A DNA stretch of 64,000 nt from Chelydra serpentina (Eukaryota > Chordata > Testudines > Chelydridae): positions 9,610,501-9,674,500 of the forward strand of contig JBAIAC010000003.1 of the NCBI GenBank assembly GCA_037349315.1, read 5' to 3'. The translations under genes and the position numbers were made by a program. How positions within the stretch are numbered: position 1 is the stretch's first letter; every line of letters starts with the position of its first letter. Under the pieces are notes generated by a model. The model was not told the origin of the DNA. It was given only the letters and a program-made list of their open reading frames with translations, and did not search any database. Positions 43,975 through 54,530 of the stretch are shown one piece after another.

Positions 43975-45005
43975 AAATCACAGTCTAGATTTGTGAAGTG
44001 CCTAGATGAACATTTATAACTGTGTGTGTTCACTTGAGTTAACTGGCAATAACCTTACTGAAGTTAAAATAGGGGAACAAACTCTCGTCTAGAGAAACCC
44101 CATGGGAGATCTGACAACATACTGAAAATACCTGAAAGGTGCAAACGCCATCGAGAGAAAATAATTTATTTAAGGGAAATTTATTAAGGTGTGGTTGGGA
44201 ATGAGGGTGAATTAAATGACAATAAGGGAAAATGTGGGTTGAATCTCAGGAAATAATTATTTAGGGTATTTAACTATCAGACCAGCTTCCCAAGGGATAT
44301 AGTGAATCTTCTAGGAGGGTGGGATAGCTCAGTGGTTTGAGCATTGGCCTGCTAAACCCAGGGTTGTGAGTTTAATCCTTGAGGGAGCCATTTGGGGATC
44401 TGGGGCAAAAATTGGGGATTGGTCCTGCTTTGAGCAGGGGGTTGGACTAGATGACCTCCTAAGGTCCCTTCCAACCCTGATATTCTATGATTCTGTCACT
44501 TGGAGTCTTTTAATTGACACTAGAAAACTCTTTCTAAAAGATCTGCTCAACCACAAGTCATTAGGCAGCAGTCATTAGGTGCAATTCTTTACCTTAACAT
44601 GAATATAGGACTCTACAACAAAAAGAGCTCTGGGGCTGGGAAGGGCTCTCCCCAGGGGCTTGGGATATTGAAAGCTAGGATAGGATAAAATACTAGGGAA
44701 TGGACATAGGGAACAGTCACACACTAGCCCCTGAGCAATGGATGAGAGGGGATCTCACAGCCTTTCCCATCCCTCAGAGGCAAGTGATGGTGCAAAAGTT
44801 GCACCCATAGACACAAGAGTTGCTATGAGATCTCCGCATACCAAGTCGGAACAAATGTATGTTTGTGAGGATTTCGACACTTTGAAATCATCTCTGTTCC
44901 CAAATAGACTTTGTTCAATAGAAGGGGAGCGGCTGCCTGGCTGTAAAACATGTATTGCCCTAGTGGATGAGATATCAGGTTGCCTGGGTTCAGAGTTTCC
45001 CTTTA
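43975..45005. repeat. duplicated block A, copy 2 (with SINE)
   Basis: Same order as 39690-40405, interrupted at 44318-44494 by the tortoise SINE, with an added stretch at 44495-44700. Ends at CAGAGTTTCCCTTTAT as does copy 1. Confidence 0.7.
44318..44494 (+). mobile_element. tortoise pol III SINE with CR1 tail
   Basis: The head GGGATAGCTCAGTGGTTTGA is tRNA-Lys-like, with box A TAGCTCAGTGG at 44325-44335 and a box B variant GAGTTTAATCC at 44368-44378. The middle (GCCATTTGGGGATCTGGGGC) is SINE-specific. From 44411 the tail GGGGATTGGTCCTGCTTTGA through GACCTCCT to GATATTCTATGATTCT is the CR1 3' end, which lets CR1 reverse transcriptase copy it. Box B differs from GGTTCAANTCC at one key position. 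This is the known tortoise family described in the 1980s-1990s. Confidence 0.93.
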
Positions 45006-45245
45006 TCAGAGGAAACCAGGATTATAAATATATTAGAAGAAACAGAAATGTGTTTATTACAGTAATGGTTGCTTAGGTGGAGAAGTTCCTGTGACAACTC
45101 CAGAAATGCATGGGGATGAAGTGGTAAGACAGGTATCTTTAACATACCTTGCATACAGCACATTACCCTACACACTGAGACTGCACCGTCACAAGGAAAC
45201 CCACTGAACTGCCAGAGAAACACAATTTATGCCCCAAATGCTCTA

Positions 45246-45410
45246 AGGCCTGGTCAACGGACATGTTTTGTAGTGATTCAACTACACTGGCTTAAGAAAC
45301 CAATATTGTTAACTCCGTGCAAACCCCCCTAGTGTGGATGTTGTTGCGCTGATATAAAGGTGTTTATATTATGTAGTGTATTTTGGTAAATATGGGAAAT
45401 CTAAATCATG
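45246..45410. mobile_element. hAT-like inverted-repeat relic
   Basis: GGCCTGGTCAACGGACATG, then TACACTGGCTTAAG and TTATATTATGTAGTG, the decayed form of the GTCTACAC family. Confidence 0.35.
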
Positions 45411-45899
45411 GAATTAAATCAGTACAAAACCTGTGCATATACCAGGCCCACTTCACCCAATAATGCAAAACCCTGATACCCACCCCAGACTCTATCCATG
45501 GAGATGTAACACACTGTTGGGGGCTGGGTTAAACCTTGTTATTGTGAGGTGGGCACAGCTGCCACCTGACATCCAGGGTAAATGTGTAAAAGTGACCTCA
45601 ACAACAGCAGTAGCACCCAAGCCACAGGCACATGGAAAAACATGAGCAGAAGCTGAATCGTGTGGTACAAGGGGTTTCAAATGCAGGGGTCAGGGCTTGG
45701 GTTGGTGGAGCTCCGGGTGGGGGGAGTGTTTGAGAGACAAAGAAGCAGAAAGGAAGCCACAGTACCTAAGGGGAGCTCTAGTCATGGACCAGGACCCCCA
45801 TGGTGCTGGGGTGTGTGCAAACACAGTACAAGGAAACCATAAGACAATACTGGTCAGCGTGACAGGCCGTGGTCTCAGCACACCAGCAGCCTCATTATA

Positions 45900-46415
45900 G
45901 TCAAGGTTTTTGGAGACATCTTGGCAAAAAAGTTTTAAGGAGGGATTTGGAGGAGGATAATGAGGTAGCTGTGCGAGGGCTAATGGGTGGGAGGGGGCTC
46001 TTCCCAAATGGGTGGGGCAGCCAGGGGGAAAACACAGTGTTCTTTGTTTGAAACTGTAACAAGTGGACAATGGAGGCTGGCAGCACGGAGGATTGGAGAT
46101 GAGCATCAACAGCTTGATAGAGAATAAAAGATGGCAGATACAATGGGGACTAGTAATGAGGGGCCTTGACAGTGAACACAAGTAGCTTATGTCTGATGTA
46201 ATAGAGACGGGAGAGCAAGCAGATGGATTAAAAGAGAGGGGGTAACATGGTCCAAGCAACAGGTCGGAGACTGATCTCTGCAGCAGGGTTCTGAATGGAT
46301 CTGAGCAGGGTGAGGCTGCATTAGTCAGGGCCAGAGAGAAAGATGCTGTCGTGATCGAGACAAAAGATGATGAGAGGCTGGCTGAGAGTTTCCGCTGGGT
46401 GGATGAACCGGACAG
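45900..46415 (-). mobile_element. L2 LINE, minus-strand 3' coding part
   Basis: The minus strand holds L2-type RT C-terminal sequence in decayed form: IHPAETLSASLSS at 46330-46412, and downstream peptides ending ...SPLPPISPRT-like at about 45990. An insertion of about 430 bases (46416-46851) interrupts it before it resumes at 46852. Confidence 0.7.
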
Positions 46416-46851
46416 GCTGTGTGACAGGCGCTGTTAGCAGCAGCCTGGTCACTGATGTTGCTGCAGCACGGAGGAGGCCGCTTCACTCACAGCCTCCCAG
46501 TTATGAGCAATTACTCATAGACCCAGCTATGAGCAATTAAACACTTTCCATTGAGGGGGTATGAGCACCTGTGAGGCAGTCACTGAGCTGACGATGTAAC
46601 GGGGAGGCTGTGAGTGGAAGGAGCAGGAAGCCAAGGGAGGTTCAGAAGGGAAGCTCTGAGGGGGAGCCAGGGCTGAGCAGTGAAGGCTGCGGGGGACCCC
46701 CCCACCCTGCTGTGAGCCTGCATTGCCCTGTGGTGCTTTGCAAGGAAGGAATGAACACAGCCGTGGTGAAGGGGGAACAACCTGGGGTATGTCTGTGATT
46801 ATGACACCACACGAACTGGCCAGGCAGTGAAGCGCACTAGGTAGGGACTGT

Positions 46852-47094
46852 ATTTCCTTGGGGATGTTAAGCACAAAGAATCAGCAGCATTTAGGCCTAG
46901 CCTGGATGTGAGGCCCTAGAGAGGGGAGCGAGTTGAAGATGATGCCCAGGTTACAGGCCTGAGTGCCAGGCAGGATGGGGGTGCTGTGCCCAGCGATTGA
47001 GAACGGAGGTAGTGGGGGAGACAGGGGCCAGGGGTAAGCGGTAGGTTAGGAGCTGTGTCTTAGCCATGCTGAGTGAGCTGCTGGTGAGACGTCC
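46852..47094 (-). mobile_element. L2 LINE, continuation
   Basis: Minus strand reads SMAKTQLLTYRLPLAP and continues through an IQA-like end; corresponds to the L2 segment just upstream of 46415. Plus-strand reading: GTTGAAGATGATGCCCAGG, GGCCTGAGTGCCAGGCAGG. Confidence 0.7.
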
Positions 47095-47245
47095 ACGAGT
47101 CATATTCACCCACCAGCGGAAACTCTCAGCCAGATTCTTGTCATCGTGTGTCTCGATCACGGCAGCTTCCTGCTCTCTGGCCTTGACTAATGCAGCCTCG
47201 CCCTGCTCAGACCCAGTCCTCTGGACAGATGGAGACAGGCCGAGA
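47095..47245 (+). mobile_element. L2 LINE segment in opposite orientation
   Basis: Plus strand encodes RKLSARFLSSCVSITAASCS, the same L2 segment as 46290-46415 but reversed. The two arms are about 125 bases each and about 85% alike by eye. Confidence 0.75.
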
Positions 47246-47859
47246 GCGGAGGTGGATCTGTGAGTCACAGCACGGTCTTGGGGCAGAGCAAGTGTCTCTG
47301 CCTTTATCACAGAACCTGGGTCACTGCTGGGACAGAGCTGGGCAATGCCTGGGGAAGGGGAGCAGCTTCCCCGGTGTCCTGGGAAGCCAGAACTGGGGGG
47401 CTGAGGGTGTTAATGGAGGGGCTCATCTAGCCCTGTCACCTTTCAGTGGGGCAGGAGGGTGTGAGGGATGTGGGGTGTTTGGTGATATCTGTATGAACTC
47501 TGTGTATGACTCTGTACATGTTCGCTTTGTATCCCTGCCCAACGGAGTGGGGGAAAGGGCCGATTCCCTCCCTGGGGCGAGGGAGCTCAGGGACAGGTGT
47601 CCGTGTCACATGATTTCTGAGCTGGCACCACACGGCTTAGGGGGAACGGGCTGGAACCAGACACACCCTGCACGGACTATGGACGAGCTGGGACCAGGCC
47701 ACTAATGCTCAGCTAAGGGTGTGTCTGTGCTATCACAGCGACAGAGGCACAGACACAGCCCTGCAGCTGGGCCACCGCAGCCCAGGCACTTTCCCCAGAG
47801 CCCCTGGTCAGAGACGTTACCGTCAGAGGGGCCATTCTGAGCAAGCAGAGCCCTGCAGG

Positions 47860-48505
47860 GAGGGGGAGGGGAAGAAAGTGAGACCCGGGGGGACATGGTC
47901 AGAAACAACTGGCTTTTAACCTTTTTTTTGGCCAATTGTTTGCCTCAGGAAAAATACCCAGGAAATTCAGCTGTCCTGGGATGTGTTGTTGTGCCAGAAC
48001 TGGAGACTCTGTGTAATCACCACACTGTGTAGAGAGGCAGGTCAGTCCGGCTTTTTGTGCATTTCTCAATGCACAGCTAAGCACAGAGTCGTGACTAATG
48101 ACCCCCGAGACACTAGCTGGGGTACAGTTCTCTCAGGAGACTGCTGCTGCCCTCTGCTGGCTCCAAGACTCTCCACACCCACTGCCAGAATCCCTCTGCC
48201 AACAGAATTTTCATTTACTATTGTAACACTAACAGCCACCAGTGATGGATTATGTGGCCCTCCCAGTTCTAGTGCCCCTGGGATCCAGGGCAAGGGGGCC
48301 TCTCATGAGCATGGACCAGGGTCCCATTGTGCTAGGCGCTGTACAAACACAGAACAGACTCTCCCTGGTTTTTTTGTCAGGCTCTATTAAGCTGTCTTTG
48401 TTGCATTATAGTTTGGCCAGCATTGACTGTTATAATGAAGGAGAAAGCCTTGTTATAACAGGGGCTGGGAGCCCCGAGGAAAGCTGGTCAAAACTTGAAT
48501 TTCCG
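47860..48505. repeat. local duplication, copy 1
   Basis: Collinear with 52815-53370: GGAAAAATACCCAG, AGAGGCAGGTCAGTCC, GAGACACTAGC, TGCTGCTGCCCTCTGCTGGC, ACACCCACTGCC, CTGTACAAACACAGAACAGA, TTTGTCAGGCTCTATTAAG and GAGGAAAGCT. It has a small unique insert at about 48245-48300. No exon was recognised. Confidence 0.85.
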
Positions 48506-48519
48506 TTGTATGGGGAATT

Positions 48520-48830
48520 TTGACATATTGAAATTTGATTTTGACCCAATTCAGAATGAAACCATGTGTGTGTGTGTGTGTACGTATATTTGGAACTGTC
48601 AGTGAAACAGTTTTAGAAACTTTCTGTGTTCAAATTTCATTTCCATTTTTGTTTCTATTATTTCATGCATTTCAGTATTACTGACATGTCATAATATAAT
48701 ATTTAAAATAGTCTCTTTTTTTAATGAAATCATTAAGGGCAGCAGCTCCTTAGTGGTGGTGGAAACTTTTTACCTTTTTTACATTGAAATATCTCCTGTT
48801 TATGTGTAATATTTTCATGAAATAAAATGA
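48520..48830. repeat. AT-rich repeat, empty-site copy
   Basis: Related to 56326-56534 plus 57391-57460: CCAATTCAGAATGAAA, ATTTAAAATAGTCTC and TCATTAAGGGCAGCAGCT. It holds a short (TG)n at about 48566-48583. It lacks the 848-bp hAT insertion found in the other copy. Confidence 0.7.
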
Positions 48831-48999
48831 TCCTTTTCCTGTGCCTGCCCCAGCCTTACCCAGGCCCTTTTCCTGCCCTGTCCATTCCCCACTCCCGCCT
48901 CACTCCAGCCCTGTTACTGACCCTCTCCAGCCTAGCCTCCACCTCCTTATTTCCCCTGCCCCCGCCCCCCCACCGCTGCCATAGACACTCAGACTTTGA

Positions 49000-49190
49000 C
49001 CACCTGATTTCAACCTCTGGCCTGCACATGGATTCTGGCTACGCTGCTGATTCTGAATTGTCTACAGACTCTGATCTCAGTTCTGACCCTGGCCTGTTTC
49101 CAGATCTTGATTCTAGCCCTACTCTCAGCTCAGTCCTGACCTTTCAACCAGCATCAACCTCCCCTCCAACCTGACTACCCGGAGGCAGCA
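49000..49190. repeat. degenerate CTCTGAYCYTGGC repeat track
   Basis: Many 12-14-base units of the type CTCTGATCTCAGTTCTGACC, in the manner of the R/U5 part of a turtle LTR. A similar track lies at 34290-34460. The open frame through it (48827-49174) is an artefact. Confidence 0.45.
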
Positions 49191-49254
49191 CCTGACAGAG
49201 GAACAGGGCAGCTCTGCTCCCCTGCTGTGCTCCTGAGAGGGGCTGCAGCTATCA

Positions 49255-49437
49255 GAGATCTGACACCATAGAACCCTCTGTTTGCCAGAAGCTGGGAATG
49301 GGTGACAGGGGATGGATCACTTGAGGATTACCTGTTCTGTTCATTCCCTCTGGGGCACCCGGCACTGGCCACTGTCGGAAGACAGGATGCTGGGCTAGAT
49401 GGACCTTTGGTCTGACCCAGTCTGGCTGTTCTTATAT
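49255..49437 (+). mobile_element. L3/CR1-like LINE 3' tail
   Basis: CCAGAAGCTGGGAATGGGTG, then CACTTGAGGATTACC, GGCCACTGTCGGAAGACAGG and TCTGACCCAGTCTGGCTGTT: the 3' end of the family on the minus strand at 4468 and 22337, here on plus. Confidence 0.85.
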
Positions 49438-49439
49438 TC

Positions 49440-49975
49440 AACTGCCTATGCCCAGTGCCCGCCCCCGTCCCCATCCTGGGATATACATGGTCACTAGCCT
49501 CAGGCTCACACTGCCTCCTCCTAGGGATCTGGCTGTGCTGAGTCAGGCTGAGAGCACTGGGAAATGGAAGTAGCCAGCCATGCGATAGCTATTGGCTTCC
49601 CTTTGTGTAGAATAATGAATTACTGTCATGGATCAATTTCCCATGAAATCATCATCATTGTCATCAAGGCAAACCCCACAGGGCCGTAGCCTCCTTGCCG
49701 ATTGAGCACCAGCCTTATCGATCTCCAGCTCAGTCTTGCAGAGGGTTTTACAGGAAGTTCAGTCTGTGTTCTTCGCTGACGATCTTATCAGACCACTGAA
49801 GCCTTTGGCCACTCTGTGTAGTGCCATTCCTTTGTAAACACGCTCTGGGAGTCATTGGTCCTCTAGCCTCATAGATCCATAGTAGAGAACAGCCGAGACC
49901 AAACCAGTGCTGATGGAAGAGATTGCTGGGGTCAGCTCCAAATATTCTCACTGCTGACTTCGTTTTGCCTCTTAG
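49440..49975. other. unassigned sequence
   Basis: A minus-strand open frame of 88 codons lies at 49748-50014, partly in CR1. It has no recognised domain; a decayed LINE or gene fragment is possible. Confidence 0.35.
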
Positions 49976-49977
49976 TC

Positions 49978-52605
49978 TAGAATCATAGGACTGGAAGGGA
50001 CCTTGAGAGGTCATCTAGTCCAGTTCCTTGCGTTCTTGGCAGGACCAAGCACCATCTAGACCATCCCTGACAGGTGTTTGTCTAACCTGCCTTTAAAGAT
50101 ATCCAATGATGGAGATTCCACAACCTCCCTGGGCAGTTTATTCCAGTGCTTAACCACCCTGACAGTTAGGAACTTTTTCCTAATGTCCAACCTAAACCTC
50201 CCTTGCTGAAGTTTAAGCCCATTGCTTCTTGTCTATCATCAGAGGTTAAGGAGAATAATGTTTCTCCTTCCTCCTTGTAACAACTTTTCAGGTACCTGAA
50301 GACTGTTATCGTGTTCCCTCTCAGTCTTCTCTTCTCCAGACTAAACAAACCCAGTTCTTTCAATCTTTCCTCATAGGTCATGTTTTCAAGGCCTTTAATC
50401 ATTTTTGTTGCTCTTCACTGGACTTTCTCCAATTTGTCCACATCTTTCCTGAAATGTGGCGCCCAGAACTGGACACAATACTGCAGTTGAGACCTAATCA
50501 GAGTAGAAGCCTAATCGGAGTAGAGCGGGAGAATTACTTCTCGTGTCTTGCTTACAACACTCTTGCTAATTCATCCCAGTATGATATTTGGGTTTTTTTG
50601 CAACAGCGTTACACTGTTGACTCATATTTAGCTTGTGATCCACTATGAGCCCTAGATCCTTTTTTGCGGTACTCCTTCCTAGGCAGTCATTTCCCATTTT
50701 ATATGTGTGTGACTGATTGTTCTTTCCTAAGTGGAGTACTTTGCATTTGTCCTTATTGAATTTCATCCTATTTTCCTCAGACCATTTCTCAAGTTTGTCC
50801 AGATCATTTTGAATTTTCATCCTATCTTCCAAGGTACTTGCAACCCCTCCCAGCTTGTTATCATCCACAAACTTTATAAGGGTACTTTCTATGCCATGAT
50901 CTAAATAATTGATAAAGACATTGAAAAGAACCGGCCCCAGAAACGATCCCTGTTGAACCCCACTCTTTATGCCCTTCTAGCCTGACTGTGTACCATTGAT
51001 AACTACTCTCTGGGAACCAACCAGTTATATACTCACCTTATAGTAGCTGCATCTAGGTTGTATTTCCCAAGTTTGTTAATGAGAAGGTCCTGTAATACCA
51101 TATCAAAAGCCTTACTAAAGTCCAAATATACCACATCTACCATTTCCCCGCATCCAAAAGGCTTTTTACCCTGTCAAAGAAAGCTATCAGGTTAGTTTGA
51201 CATGATTTCTTTTTGACAAATCCATGTTGACTAATACTTATCACCTTATTATCTTCTAGGTGTTTGCAAATTGATTCCTTAATGATTTGCTCCATTATTT
51301 TTCCTGGTACAGAAGTTAAGCTGACTGGTCTGTAATTTCCTGGGTTGCCCTTATTTCTCTTCTTAGAGATAGGCACTATATGTGCTCTTTTCCAGTCTTC
51401 TGGAATCTCTTCTGTCTTCCATGACTTTTCAAAGATAATAGCTAATGGGTCACATATCTCCTCAGTCAGGTCCTTGAGTATTCTAGGATGCATTTCATCA
51501 GGCCCTGGTGACTTGAAGACATCTAATTTGTCCAAGTAATTTTTTACTTGATCTTTCCCTATTTTTGCTTCTGATCCTACCCCATTTTCACTGGCATTCC
51601 CTATGTTAAACATCCAAATGCCACCAACTTCTTGGTAAAAACCAAAACAAAGAAATCATTAAAACCTCTACCATTTCCACATTTTCTGTTACTGTTTCTC
51701 CCTCTTCATTGAGAAACAGGCCTATGCTGTCCTTGGTCTTTCTCTTGCTTCTAATATATTTGTAGAATGTTTTCTTGTTGCCCTTTATGTCTCTAGCTAG
51801 TTTGATCTCATTTTGTGCCTTGGCCTTTTTAATTTTGCCCCTATAGACGTGTATCATTTGTTTATATTCATCCTTTGTCATTTGACCTAGTTTCCACTTT
51901 TTGTAGGACTGTCTTGATTTTTAGATCATTCAAGATCTCCTGGTTAAGCCAGGGTGGTCACTTGCCATCCTTCCTATCTTTCCTATGCAATGGAATCGTT
52001 TGTTTTTGCGCCCTTAATAATGTTTCTTTGAAGAACTGCCAATTGTCTTCAATTGTTTTTCCCCTTAGAGTTGCTTCTCATGGGATCTTACCTACCAATT
52101 CCCTGAGTTTGTTGAAGTCTGCCTTCTTGAAATCCATTGTCTTACTTTTTCTGTTTTCCCTCCTACCAGTCCTTAGAATCATGAACTCTACCATTTCATG
52201 ATCACTTTCCCTAAGCTGACTTCCACTTTTAAATTCTCAGCCTTATTTGCCAAAATCAAATCTAGAACAGCATCTCCCCTAGTAGCTTTCTCCACCTTCT
52301 GGAATAAAATATTGTCTCCAATACATTCCAAGAACTTGTTAGATAATCTGTGCCTTGCTGTGTTATTTTCCCAACATATGTCTGGGTAGTTGAAGTCCCC
52401 CATCACCACCAAGTCCTGTGATTTGGATGATTTTGTTAGTTGTTTACAAAAAACCCTCATCTGCCTCTTCTTCCTGGTTAGGTGGTCTGTAGTAGACTCC
52501 TACTGTGACATCACCCTTGTTTTTTTACCCCTTTTATCCTTACCCAGAGACTTTCTACATGTCTCTCTCCTATTTCCATCTTGACGTCAGACCAGTATGG
52601 AGAAA
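49978..52605 (-). mobile_element. CR1 LINE, about 2.6 kb, most of ORF2
   Basis: From the 3' end (AGAATCATAGGACTGGAAGG) up to the endonuclease. Minus-strand blocks in order: [17 protein letters not shown] (52300-52400), [34 protein letters not shown], the RT start [34 protein letters not shown], then a break, and MKFNKDKCKVLHLGKNNQ. Stops and frameshifts at 51137, 51606 and elsewhere. Subfamily like 35656-37047 (MTYEERLKELGLFS). Confidence 0.93.
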
Positions 52606-52814
52606 CTGATGAAGGGAGGTTGACCCCACTTCCCATTATCTAGACTCATTAAAATTAAAAATAAATACAAATCAATGTGGTTAAATTAGGTTTAGAATGA
52701 ACAAGTGGCTACTAAGATTTCAACTTTGCACCTTTCTCCAAATTCAGAGATGTTAAGTACCGAAGGCTCCATTCTGATCATCTGACCTGGCCTTTGAGAA
52801 GGGCTGGGCTAGGA

Positions 52815-53370
52815 AAGTGAGACACTGGGGGAACATTTTCAGAAATGACTTTTTTTTTAACCTCATATTTAGCCAGTTTTTCCCCTCTGGAAAAATACCC
52901 AGAACATTCAGGGAACAGTTGGGTCAAAACTGTGTGTAACGATCACACTGTGGTAGAGGCAGGTCAGTCCTGTGTTTTGTGAATTTTCCAATACAGGCGA
53001 GGTACAGAATCACGACTAATGGCCCCAGAGACACTAGCGGGAGCACCATTCTCTCAAGAGGTTGCTGCTGCCCTCTGCTGGCTCCAGGACTCTTCACACC
53101 CACTGCCAACATTCAAGATCCATCTGCCTCTGACTTTTCATTTATTATTTGTTTTACCATAGTGTCCACAAGCATTGGCCAGGGTTCCAATGGGCTAGAT
53201 GCTGTACAAACACAGAACAGAGTATCCGTGGTTTCTTTGTCAGGCTCTATTAAGTTGTTTTAGTTGCAGTGTAGTTTGACCATCATTGGCTAAAGCAGTG
53301 TTATAATAAGGGCTGGGAGCCAGGAGTTCAGAGGAAAGCTAGTAAAAATTTGACATTTCTATATTATGGC
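52815..53370. repeat. local duplication, copy 2
   Basis: See 47860-48505. Both copies are in the same orientation, 4.9 kb apart, with an L3 tail and a complete 2.6-kb CR1 between them. Confidence 0.85.
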
Positions 53371-54530
53371 TGTGGCAGGTGCTACCTGATGTGCGGAGAT
53401 ACCAATGAGCCTGCCTGTTCTGGCAGCCTGGACACCCTTTTACCCCGTTTTGCTGAGCCAGGCTCTGAAGCCTCCTCCAGCACACACACAGGCAGGGCCA
53501 CACACTGCTTCAGAAAGACACAGACACCGAGATCAGCTCTGGGAAGACCCAGCTTAAGGGACTTGCCCCAGCACTCAGGTGCGCACCTCCCTTGGAGTGC
53601 AGACAAAGGTATACTGTGAAATCTGCCCCCTCCCTCAATGTGAAGGAAGGTACGCACAGTCTCTTACCCCCTCCCAATTATTAAGTGCACAGAACAAAAA
53701 AACAAGTTTATTAACTAGAAAGAACAGATTTTAAGTGAACATAAGAGATAACAGAACAAAGCAGATTACTGAGCAAATAAAACAAAATATGCAAGCTAAA
53801 CTTAATACACTCAAGAAACAGGATACAAAATGTAATTTCTTACCCTAAGTGTTATTTTTGGCAGATTGCAGTGTTTTTGTAGCTCAGAGTTCCAGTTATT
53901 TCTCTACAGACTAAACCCAGGTCTCAGTCTCGACTCCCCACTTGCCTTCCACTTCAGGTGTTTTCAGCAGTCTCTCTTCTTGGAAAGGAAGGCAATGGAG
54001 AAGAGTCCTGGTTGCCTTCCTTCCCAGCCTTAAATAGAATTAACATAAGGTGAGAACCCTTTGTTTCCAGTGGAAAAACACCCGCAGTGCCCAAGATGGG
54101 ACTCCATACCTGATGACATCATCAGATGACCCTGCATTGGCAGAGCTACATCCAAGGAAGCACATCAAGATGGTGGTAGATTAGTATCTTCAAAGTTCTA
54201 TTGTCCTTCTTAAATGGCTCATCCAGCCTGATGGGGGAATGCCCACCAGACAGTAGGCATTCCCCCAAATACACACGCAGGTGTAATGATTACAAAGTCA
54301 ATATTTATAACTTCAGATACAGAAATAAAACAGGCATATAAATAGGATAAACACATTCAGTAGATTATAACATTTCCAATGATATCTCACATGCCCCATC
54401 TTGCATAAAATCAGAGGTGAAAGTGGGCTGGTATGGGCAGTTATGGCGTACTGGTAAGAAGTGGCCGGCGAAATGGGCCCGTACCCAGATGACGTTAAAG
54501 TGCTGCAAGGGCAGCGCTTTAAGGACCCTA
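53371..54530. other. repeat-like unassigned region
   Basis: AAACAAGTTTATTAACTAGA, AGAACAGATTTTAAGTG and TAAAACAAAATATGCAAGC (53690-53800) are reminiscent of a common turtle repeat, reversed, but I cannot name it. No exon recognised. Confidence 0.35.

Noticed and set aside
44321..44395. tRNA gene
   Set aside because: Internal pol III boxes are present but the sequence continues into a CR1 tail and box B is altered; it is a SINE head.
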